Part shown: piece by piece, positions 22,101-30,782 of the stretch
Layout: the number at the start of each line of letters is the position of its first letter
Position numbering within the stretch: position 1 is the stretch's first letter
Origin: Diphasiastrum complanatum
Lineage: Eukaryota > Streptophyta > Lycopodiopsida > Lycopodiales > Lycopodiaceae
NCBI GenBank assembly: GCA_029204225.1
Contig: CM055112.1
Coordinates: forward strand, 30,806,788-30,870,787
Direction: 5' to 3'
DNA: 64,000 nucleotides
The notes under the pieces: generated by a model
What the model was told of the DNA's origin: nothing
The model's input: only the letters and a program-made list of their open reading frames with translations
Database searches by the model: none
Position numbers and translations under genes: made by a program

Positions 22101-23388
22101 TAAGTTGAATCTTGGTATTCAAGGGTACCAAGTTGAAATAAACTTTCAGATAATGCACCTGGATCGAACAGATATTGTTCACGGGAGAGATTGGCTCTAT
22201 AGTTTAGGACCTTCCCTCCACAGAAACTATCAGGAGAACACCCTCAGCTTTCAGCATAAAGGCCGAGAGATCCAGTTGCATGGGGAGCATGATGTTCCCA
22301 ACAGTCCTATGGTCTGCAGTTCAGAGCTCTGTCAGCTAATCGGAGACGAAGACCATCAGGTATTCTTATGTGACTTTCAGTTTATTCCTGAAGTTTCTAT
22401 TTCCAGTTCTATTCAGCAGAAAATCAGTAAATTAGAAACTTTATTGTCTAAATTTAAAGATGTTTTTCCTGAAGATTTGCCACATGGTTTACCACCTAGC
22501 AGAGAGGTAGATCATGTAATAAACCTAGTACAAGGTACAGCACCTGTTTCTAAACCTCCGTATCGAGTCAGCCGAACAGAGGATGAAGAAATAACTAGGC
22601 AGTTAACAGATTATCTTGGGGAAGGCCAAATTCAGACCAGTAGTTCACCATGGGCCTCACCAGTCCTATTGGTGAAAAAGAAAGAGGGGTCTATGCGTCT
22701 TTGCGTAGATTACAGAGCCCTCAATAAAGTCACAATTAAGAATAAATACCCTATGCCTCGGGCAGACGAGTTGTTTGATCAACTTGACGGGGCTAAGTTT
22801 TTCAGCAAAATAGACCTCAGATCGGGATATCATCAAGTCCGTATAAAATCGGAAGATGTCTCGAAAACAGCTTTTAGGACTCGTCACGATCATTATGAGT
22901 TTAAGGTGATGCCATTTGGGCTCACAAATGCTCCAGCTACCTTTATGACCTTGATGAACAGTGTCCTCAGACCATACTTGGGTAAGTTTGTAGTCGTATT
23001 TTCAGATGACATCCTCGTTTACAGCAAAACGAGGAAGGAGCATCTAAAACACCTCAGAAAGGTGTTTCGACTGCTCAGAAAGCATAAGCTCTATGCTAAA
23101 CAATCCAAGTGTGAATTCTTCGTTGAAGAAGTAGCATATTTGGGTCACATTATCTCTTCAGATGGGATTAAGATGGACCCAAATAAGCTTAAAGCCATAC
23201 TCAGTTGGCTGAGACCTCAGAATATTTTGGAACTTCAGATCTTTCTTGGTCTGGTGGGATATTACAGACGATTTGTCAAGGAATATGCGCAGATAGCAGT
23301 TCCTATGACAAATCTCCTTAAGGGGAAGGGAAAGGAATTCATTTGGGAGTCCGCACAGCAGGAGAGCTTGCTCTCAAAACAGCCTTAG
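22101..23388 (+). pseudogene. B1 reverse transcriptase
   Basis: Open frame with the full RT core: [77 protein letters not shown] (catalytic Asp pair intact in F-S-D-D), [12 protein letters not shown] and [12 protein letters not shown]. It runs to a stop at 23386 caused by a frameshift in the RT-RNase H link (about 23345). The finger and palm residues look functional; only the junction with RNase H is broken. Confidence 0.9.
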
Positions 23389-24749
23389 CTACAACACCAG
23401 TTTTAAAAGTCGTTGACCCCAATCAGCCATTTGTGGTCGAAACAGATGCTAGCGACTTTGCAGTAGGTGCTGTGCTAACTCAGGGTGGACGACCAGTTGC
23501 GTTCGAGAGTAAAAAACTCGAGCCAGCTCAGACTAGGTACAGTGCCTATGAAAAGGAACTCTTTTCTATAGTCCATGCCCTTAAGACTTGGAGGCATTAT
23601 TTGTATGGTGCCAACTTTGAGGTCCTGACAGACCATGAGAGTCTCAGATACCTTTGCAATCAACCTGAGCTTAGAGGTCGGAAAGCTCGTTGGGCAGAGT
23701 TGATGCAAGAGTTTGACATGTCTATCAGATATAGACGTGAAAAAATCAATACAGTAGCAGATGCCCTTAGCAGAATGCCTATGATAAACGAGCTGAGTTT
23801 GACTCAGATTCTACTCGAGTCCTTGAGAGGGAAATGCCAGCATGCTGCATTCTTCTCTACTATCTGGAACTCAGTTTGGAGCAGACAGTTACAGACTCCA
23901 GAACGAGTTCTCGAGGCTGGTGCCAGTTCATCCAAGAATACGGCAGCTTCCGTTGAGGATGATGATGAGTCCGAGTATACGTCATCAGATGACGTTGAGG
24001 ATTCTGAGCCTGTATTACCCAAGCAAACCCCAGTGGTTGAGGGTCAGTTGACTCAAGGATTCAAATGGAAACAGTATTCCATTCAGGATGAGTACTTGCT
24101 CTATAGAGATAGAGTATGTGTCCCCAATTCAGAGGATTATAGGCAGCAGGTCCTATATGAATGTCATGACAATCCTAGTGCGGGACACCCAGGCATACAG
24201 AAGACCTATGAGCTTCTTCGTAGGCAATTTTTTTGGCCCAGTATGAAAAAGGACGTCCACCAGTATGTAACCAGTTGCCAGAAATGTCAAGTAAATAAAG
24301 CAGAGCGTTTAAAGGCAGGAGGGTTGTTGCATCCCTTAGAAATACCAGCTGGTAAATGGGAGAGTATCTCCATGGATTTTATAGTAGGCCTGCCTAAAAC
24401 CCAAAAGGGTAATGACGCTATATGGGTCACAGTTGACCGTCTGCCCAAAATGGCTCATTTTATTCTGACCAAAACAACCGTTAGAGCTCCAGAGTTAGCA
24501 AGGTTGTTTGTAAACGGGCTATTTAAATTGTACGGTCTACCTTCCGGCATAGTCAGCGACTGGGACAGTAAGTATAATGGAAATTTTTGGAGGACAGTAT
24601 TCCATCATCTCCATACTAAACTTAATATGAGTACCACCGACCATCCACAGACGGACGGTCAAACAGAGAGGGTAAATCAGGTGCTAGAGGATATGCTTCG
24701 TGCATACGTTAGCAAGAAGCAAACTAATTGGGAGGGGACAATGTTCTAG
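23343..24749 (+). pseudogene. B1 RNase H and integrase (truncated)
   Basis: RNase [56 protein letters not shown] serine/acid-rich linker follows, then the integrase zinc region (GHPGIQKTYELLRRQFFWP, CQKCQVNKAE), [14 protein letters not shown] (Asp), IVSDWDSKYNG (Asp; W replaces the usual R) and HPQTDGQTERVNQVLEDM (Glu). At about 24737 a deletion of roughly 470 bases, relative to the outer B copy, removes the C-terminal domain and fuses to the chromodomain tail in another frame (REYLVKWNDQPVEYATWE, 24836-24890). Confidence 0.9.
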
Positions 24750-24963
24750 TTCTCCCATTGGATCCTCAACAACCTCCACATGAACCAAAGGAGATTCTTA
24801 ATAGTAGAGAGACGCAGACTCGTCATACTCTATACCGAGAATATCTGGTTAAGTGGAATGATCAGCCTGTTGAGTATGCCACTTGGGAAAGAGGCAGCGT
24901 CCTTCGCAAGATTTTTCCAAACTTTGTCTTAGAGGACCAAGACGGTTCTTAACGGGGAGGGAG

Positions 24964-25315
24964 TGTTACGAGCTCGTAACCAGTGCCGAACCCTAGAGAA
25001 CACAGATAGGTCAGATACCACAGTCAGGGTCGTGTCCAGCGTACATGAACAACAGGGCAAGACAGTAGTGTGCCCCAGCACGGTCCATAGCCATGGCGGG
25101 CCTAACACAGTCTAGGGACCCTGTCAGCAGGATAGGGCCCCCAGTTGGGTCCCGACGTGCAGTCGGCCACGTCATTGACACGTGGCCGACACTTGGCAAT
25201 AGCATGCTACCAGTCCTCACACTGGGCTAGGAGGGGCTTACTCTATATCAGGGAGTAGGCAAGGTTGGGTGGATCAGTTAGTGTTTGCCCTACTGTGGTG
25301 TTAGGATCTATTACA
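24964..25315 (+). repeat. B1 3' LTR
   Basis: Collinear with 19400-19749; keeps the 16-bp terminal palindrome. Has an extra GCATGCTACC-type stretch near 25203 and lacks six bases near 25062. Confidence 0.95.
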
Positions 25316-27571
25316 CTTATGCTGCTGCACCCATCCCTGCCAGTGCATCCCACTCTCCCCATTCCATGTCTACAGCCGATGCATCTACTAGCGCCCAACC
25401 TGTCGCGTTATCATCCATTCCCGTCACGTTTGGTGCACCATGCTGGAGGTCCGCTACCCATCGCCCAGTTGGGAGAGTTCTTAGGCAGCAGAGCATTCGC
25501 GGCGTGCATCAGCCGCACATGGACAGAGAGGCTACACAGGCCGTGGCCAGTCTGATTTATGAGCTGACTCTGAGCCCTTCAGAAGGGCCTTCCGCCTTGC
25601 ACAGTCTGTCAGCCCTAGCTGGAGAGTCCCTAGTTCAGAGGTTGTCCGCACACACATGTTGAGGGATAGGGTCAAGTCCTTGTCTAGGGAGATGGAGCCT
25701 CTGCGTCGCCACTGGGCCACTTATGGTTGCAGCATCATGTCCGATGGCTGGACTGATGTCAGGAGGAGGCCGATCCTCAACATATTGGTCACCAGCTGCA
25801 TGGGCACACAGTTTTTGAGGGCCTTGGATTGTAGCACGGGGGGGAGAGTCATATCGGCAGAGTTCATGTTTGATGTCATCAGGTCTTCCATCCTGTCCAT
25901 AGGCACACAACATGTCGTCACGGTGGTGACGGACAATGCCACGAACAGATGGGTGCACTGCTAGAGGCCGAGTTCCCTCACATTGTTCATACCCCCTGTG
26001 CAGCGCACGGTATAGACCTTCTGATGGGGGACATAGGTGCACTTCCCTGGGTTAGAGCCACCGTCTGTGAGGCCCTCTTCATGGTGACTTTTGTCACCAG
26101 AAAGAGGCGTGTTCTTGCCATGTTCCGGGTGTTCAGCCATCTGGACCTCCGTAAGCCAGGCCCCACATGCTTTGCATTCGACTTAGTGGTCATCGACCGT
26201 CTGATCAGGTGTAGGGCGCAGCTTCTACAGATGGTTGCCAGTGATCTTTGGCGTGCCAGTACGTTTCAGCACACTGAGGATGGGGAGCACTTTTCTTCCA
26301 CGGTGAGGGGAGACCAGTTCTGGAGGGATGCACAGACATTGTCAGGACTGCTTCGTTTGACCACTATACATTGTGCTCCGCATGGCTGACAGCGGGGGGT
26401 CGACACTTGGACTGGTATATGAGCTCATGACTGGATTGGACAGTTCCTGCAGCTGAGTCTACAGGGTGGACATGATGAGGCACGCGTTGATTTAGGGGAT
26501 GGTGCACAGGATGATTCAGGGGATGGTGCACTGGATGAGGCCCAGAGCCCAGAGCATTTGTATTCAGATGCCCAGCTAGACGACTTGATTGCCACATTGG
26601 ATTCAGAGGCTCAGCAGATGCCGAGTGTCAGGGCACCCCCTTCATCTCTTGCCAGCATGCCATACATAGAGTCCCAGCCAGAGCAGCCACATGAGGATCC
26701 TACAGTTCCTCCAGTTCCTCAGAGGGTATATGTGTGCCGCACAGCACCTCCTGTGCCACCGATGCCATTGAGGCCTGCAGCCCCTCCATTGTCGTCCGCA
26801 TCTGCAGCACCAGGTCTCCATGGCAGGCCACCATCTGTGCCTAGGTTTTCTCTTGCAGCGCCCACATTTACAGTGGCTCCTCCAGTAGCTCCTCCAGTGG
26901 CAGCACCCACTTCACATCCTCCTCCTTTGGCAGCACCCACTTCACATCCTCCTCCTTTGGCAGCACCCACTCCACTGGCTCCCCCTTTGGCAGCTCCTAG
27001 GATGTACCAGTACCGGCCACCGCAGCGCCCCTTTCAGTACATATCGCCGCTGTACTTGCCTCTTGCACAGCCAGTTCCTCCACCTGCAGCAGCTCCACGG
27101 GCACACACTCCACGAGCTCATCCTCCTCGCTCAGCTGCACAGGAAGTTCCCTCTTTTGCTTCCCTATCCCAGCCGGCCTCAGCTTGGGCCCAGTCTAGCC
27201 AGCCAGGTGATTTGCATGGGGGTGATGAGGCATTGACAGGTCCTCTTGTCCGCAAGAGACCAGGAAGGCCCAAGGGTGCACCGAACAAGAAAGGCAAAGC
27301 GCAGAAATTGCCAGCGAGGAGAGGACGACCATGCAGGGCTCCAGGTACAGCTAGAGGTGCAGTATTACAGCCAGCTGGAGCAGGTGTTGTTGGTTTGGCT
27401 TGCTTGGGGACTGATGCGGAGGCAGATTGGGATGATGCTAGTGACGAGTCCTCCTCCTCGGATACACAGCCCATGCCAGTTCCAGACAAGCACAAATATC
27501 GTCTGCGAGAGTCGGCTAGGGGCCCTGAGTTGTCTCCGGAGCATTCGTCTGAGTCAGAGCCAGAGCATTGA
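25316..27571 (+). pseudogene. hAT transposase 1, catalytic domain and AT-hook tail (3' part)
   Basis: Continues the gene interrupted by B1. DUF659/RNase H-like region at 25656-26390: CSIMSDGWTDVRRRPILN (first Asp), VVTVVTDNATN (second Asp), HTPCAAHGIDLLMGDIG, FVTRKRRVLAMFR. Frameshifts near 25655 and 25945 and a stop near 26388 break it. From about 26460 a proline-rich region with a 27-bp duplicated block (26910-26965) leads to AT-hooks (RKRPGRPKGAPNKKGK, ARRGRP; 27252-27330) and an acidic end at 27571. The C-terminal hAT dimer domain is not recognisable. Confidence 0.85.
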
Positions 27572-28195
27572 TTGTGGCTTAGTCTCAGTAGTTTGTTTCT
27601 AGCAGACGGTCGACCATTGTACTCAGATCTTTTTTCACATTATATACAGTGTTTGGCGTACTTTATTTGCTGCACATTGTGCGTGTGTCGCTCTGTACAT
27701 GTGATGATGTATTTTCAATTTTATGTCATGTGAATCGTATTTTCAACTAATTTCGATTGAACTAAATGATAGCTTCACATAAATGCAGTTACAAACCAAT
27801 CATTGATGCCACAACAAACTGATAGCACATGCACTCCAAACGATCATGAGCATAGCAATTACCCCTACATCCCAAACCCGTGACGGCATTTCACAAACAC
27901 ATGTATTACATTTGCATTTAAAAAAATACAGAGATTGCATTTCATATGGCCAGGCTCGCGTTGCACAAAAAACAACTATATATTCATTCGGTCGTTGTAT
28001 CAAGATAACATTACATATCCCGTCTTTTTTTTAAGCAGCTATCTAATTATTTGCCGCACTCTAAACTGCCGAAAATTACATAGCAACAGTCCGCCACATA
28101 CGGCTGGACCTTATCTATTCTAAACATGCCTACTGATCCTCCATCGACTCCTCGCCCTCGTCAGGTGCATTGTTCTGTCACTCTCGCTCTGCCTC
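27572..28195. other. downstream of hAT transposase 1, no gene seen
   Basis: AT-rich, probably the transposase 3' untranslated region and spacer to the convergent minus-strand ORF. No other feature recognised. Confidence 0.4.
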
Positions 28196-28532
28196 CTAGT
28201 AAGCCTGACGTCTGGCCGCCCTTTCCCTGACCATGATGAGTTGCCGTCGTGTGAAGTTCATTCCGATCTGCTCATCTAAATCTAGCTCGACAGCGGGGGC
28301 AGGGGCCACAAGGGGGGCGGGGATCTGCAGCTCTGGGTGTCTCTGCCGAGTCTGTCGCAGCATCTCTGCAATGTCTGCCTCTTGCTTGATGTCTTTCGTT
28401 GTGCCTTCGGATATCTTCCTCGAGCTTCCTCCTGGCTTCGCCCTCGGGCTTCGGTGGTATGCGCTCTGCCATCTCGATCGACCTCCTCCTCACAGCACTC
28501 TGGTCCTCGAACAGCCTCTCACAGCCTATCAC
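28196..28532 (-). CDS. hAT accessory ORF, copy 1 (function unknown)
   Basis: Minus-strand frame convergent with transposase 1. It reads RRKLEEDIRRHNERHQ, then, after one frame change near 28400, EMLRQTRQRHPELQIPAP and a conserved end IGMNFTRRQLIMVRERAARR, stopping at 28196. Charged, helix-prone, about 100 residues. The same motifs, in the same order and position relative to the transposase, occur at 34405-34670 beside transposase 2 (DVRRHNER, LPELQL, IGINFT...MVRDR). No known domain recognised. It could be a second transposition factor or a regulator. The frameshift makes this copy a probable pseudogene. Confidence 0.5.
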
Positions 28533-28731
28533 TGGCTCTCGCTGGCTCTCTCACTGGCTATCACTGGCTCTCTCACAGCCTCTGAAAATGCCTCTCACAA
28601 TGGCATTGTGAGTGCCTATTTATCCCCACAGCCTGATCGGCCATGTGCATCAAACCCCCCGCCGGGGGGCTACCGCCTCTCGGACGCCCTGTTTCTCGGG
28701 GGCCTACCCCAAGACTTGCTGCTATACTAAC

Positions 28732-29188
28732 TCATGAAGAGGTTGTATCGTCGGGGCCCCGGACCCCACCGTTGGGGGGCTCTGCCCCCCAAACCCCCCA
28801 AGACTTGCTGCTATATAGAAATTGTAATCTAGTCATCTCATAACCATCATGGTCTCACTGTAGACCCTATACTAACAACCGTGCTCAGTAATGGCTTCTC
28901 CTCATAACGGGAGCCTTACAGATCTGAGCTCACGGTTAACTAGTGACTACTAAACTGAGAGGTGCATTATTTAGTTGTCTAACACATTTTATAGCTGAAA
29001 GCACCGGCAACCTGCATAAATGCACTGCTCTCGTCAAGAGCTTCAAGCTGATACCCATATTGCCCACTAAATTTTTTATTTTTTTTTTTAAATTAATTTT
29101 TTTTTTTAAAAAAAATGAAAAAATGGTGCCGCATTGGTACCGCGGATTTCTGGGCGGCACCATAATGGCGGTACCACGTGCCACTATG
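28732..29188. repeat. hAT end segment shared with 48460-48916
   Basis: Nearly identical over about 440 bp to the right part of the non-autonomous hAT at 48185-48916, from AACTCATGAAGAGG through the perfect GC hairpin TTGGGGGGC-TCT-GCCCCCCAA (28772-28792), the CACCGGCAACCTGC...CCCATATTGCC arm (29003-29065), an A/T tract and GGTACC palindromes, ending CCACTATG. It is the probable right end of hAT element 1. Confidence 0.7.
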
Positions 29189-29208
29189 ATATATATATAT
29201 ATATATAT

Positions 29209-29434
29209 ATCATAGGTCCCGCGGTACCAGGTCCTGCGGATCCCGGTACCGCGGGACCATATATGGTACCGCGGTACCATATCAGTCGGCGGTACCAAAA
29301 AAAAAAAAAAAAATTTTTTTTTGCGAAAATAACACGGGAATTTTTTTTTTTTTTTTTTTATATTATGGTACCGCCCTAGTACCGCGAATCCCAGGGCGGT
29401 AACTTACCGGCAGTACCATACCAGCGGTACCACG
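29209..29434. mobile_element. MITE-like unit with GGTACC palindromes
   Basis: Starts CATAGGTCCCGCGGTACC and ends, in reverse complement, CATAGTACCCCGTGGTACC: imperfect terminal inverted repeats. The inside repeats GGTACCGCGG-type palindromes separated by A/T homopolymers. It abuts a run of alternating AT on its left, next to the end at 29188. No clean target duplication. Confidence 0.5.
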
Positions 29435-29773
29435 GGGTACTATGACGGGACCCGGACACGAACGTGCGTTCGCGTCCGCGTCTGGACACGAACGCGCCAG
29501 GGGTGCATCCGCATTCTCGGACGCCTCTGGATTTTTTTTTTTTTTATAATAAATTTTTTAAAAAAACTTTAGACTAAAATAAATATGAAGCCACGAGTGC
29601 GTCCGGCGGTACAGACACGTCCCTTTTTAATTTTTTTTAATTTTTTCTAGGGTTTTTTAGTTTAAAAAAAAAATTTGGACGCGTCCGACCCCTCTCGTCC
29701 AGGGGTCGGACGCGTCCAAGTCCAGACGCTGGATGCGGACGCGGACGCAGGTATTCCAGCCCGGACCCTCATG
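29435..29773. mobile_element. MITE-like unit with GACGCGTCC palindromes, 1
   Basis: Packed with GGACGCGTCC, GCGTCCGCGTCC and A/T tracts, ending CCCGGACCCTCATG. That end is the inverted form of the CATGAGGGTCC start of the next unit and of hAT element 2. AT-rich alternating sequence (29774-29810) separates it from the next unit. Confidence 0.5.
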
Positions 29774-29810
29774 TCTGATATTATTATATGTATATATATA
29801 TATTATCATA

Positions 29811-30056
29811 CATGAGGGTCCAGGCCGAAATGCCCGCGTCCGGCGTCCGGACCTGGACACGGCCGACCCCTGGACACGGGGTCGCGGGTTGGACGTGTCC
29901 AATTTTAGTTTTTTAACTAAAAGAAAAACGGACGCGTCCGGGGGTCCGAACGCCATATTTTTTTTAAAAAAAATTTAAGTCAAAAAAAAAAAAAAAAAAC
30001 CAGACACGTCCGCGTCCGCGTCCGGACGCGCATTCGCTTCCGGGTCCCGCTTCCTT

Positions 30057-30058
<2 letters not shown>
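29811..30058. mobile_element. MITE-like unit with GACGCGTCC palindromes, 2
   Basis: Starts CATGAGGGTCCAGGCC and ends CCGCTTCCTTAG. hAT element 2 (30105-34828) has the same start (CATGAGGGTCCGGGCC) and the same end (CCGCTTCCTTAG), so this 248-bp unit looks like an internal-deletion derivative. It is flanked by alternating AT runs on both sides. Confidence 0.55.
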
Positions 30059-30095
<37 letters not shown>

Positions 30096-30342
30096 TATAT
30101 CAGACATGAGGGTCCGGGCCAAAATGGCCGCGTCCGACGCCCGGACGTGGGGTCGGACGCGCCTTTTTTTTTTAATTTTTTTTTCTGGATGCGTCCAGCG
30201 TCCGGACGCAGATGCGTCCAGGCCCTGGACGCATTTTTTTTTAAAAAAAAAGAGAAAAAAAGAAAGCAAAAACCCACGGGCCCTGCGAACAGTCCGCAGA
30301 ACCCGAGAGCAGGCAGAGGGCGGAAGAGGGAGAGTGTGGGAG

Positions 30343-30345
30343 ACC

Positions 30346-30432
<87 letters not shown>
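30343..30432. repeat. (GA)n microsatellite
   Basis: About 45 uninterrupted GA units, followed by GT-rich runs to about 30490. It sits in the probable promoter of transposase 2; a shorter GA run lies just before the ATG at 30778. Confidence 0.95.
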
Positions 30433-30435
<3 letters not shown>

Positions 30436-30728
30436 TGTTTGTGTGTGTGTGTGTGTGTGACAAAATTGTGTGTGTGTGTGTGTGTGTGACAAAATTGTGT
30501 ATGTGTGAAAATTGTGTTGATTTGTGTGCATTCAGTTGTGTGTGTGTGGTGATCTGTGTGTGAGAGAGAGAGGAAGAGACAGAGAGTGTGAGGAACGTAG
30601 AGAGAGAGGATTTGTGTGTGTGCACAGTGTGTGTGTGAGTTTAGGATTTAGGTTCAAGGGTGCTTGGGTTTGGGGTTTAGGGTTTAGGGCGGGAGAGAGC
30701 TTGGATTTCCGTGCTTCTGTGTGTGTGC

Positions 30729-30777
<49 letters not shown>

Positions 30778-30782
<5 letters not shown>

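Larger units (their letters stand above)
19400..25315 (+). mobile_element. Gypsy family B element B1, inserted in hAT transposase 1
   Basis: Complete-ended 5.9-kb Ty3/Gypsy element. LTRs 19400-19749 and 24964-25315 (TGTTACGAGC...ATTACA), primer site 19751-19763, purine tract GGGGAGGGAG at 24954-24963, and the 5-bp duplication CTTAT at 19395-19399 and 25316-25320. LTRs differ by about nine substitutions and two short indels, so the insertion is fairly young. Gag, protease, RT, RNase H and integrase are all readable but broken by frameshifts and an integrase deletion near 24737. It interrupts the linker of the hAT gene. Confidence 0.95.

Noticed and set aside
22666-22893. Minus-strand frame over the B1 RT
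   Set aside because: Shadow of the RT reading frame; the plus strand has all RT motifs.
29975-30625. Long minus-strand frame rich in Leu-Ser and Thr-His
   Set aside because: It is the translation of (GA)n and (GT)n microsatellites; no domain or codon signal.
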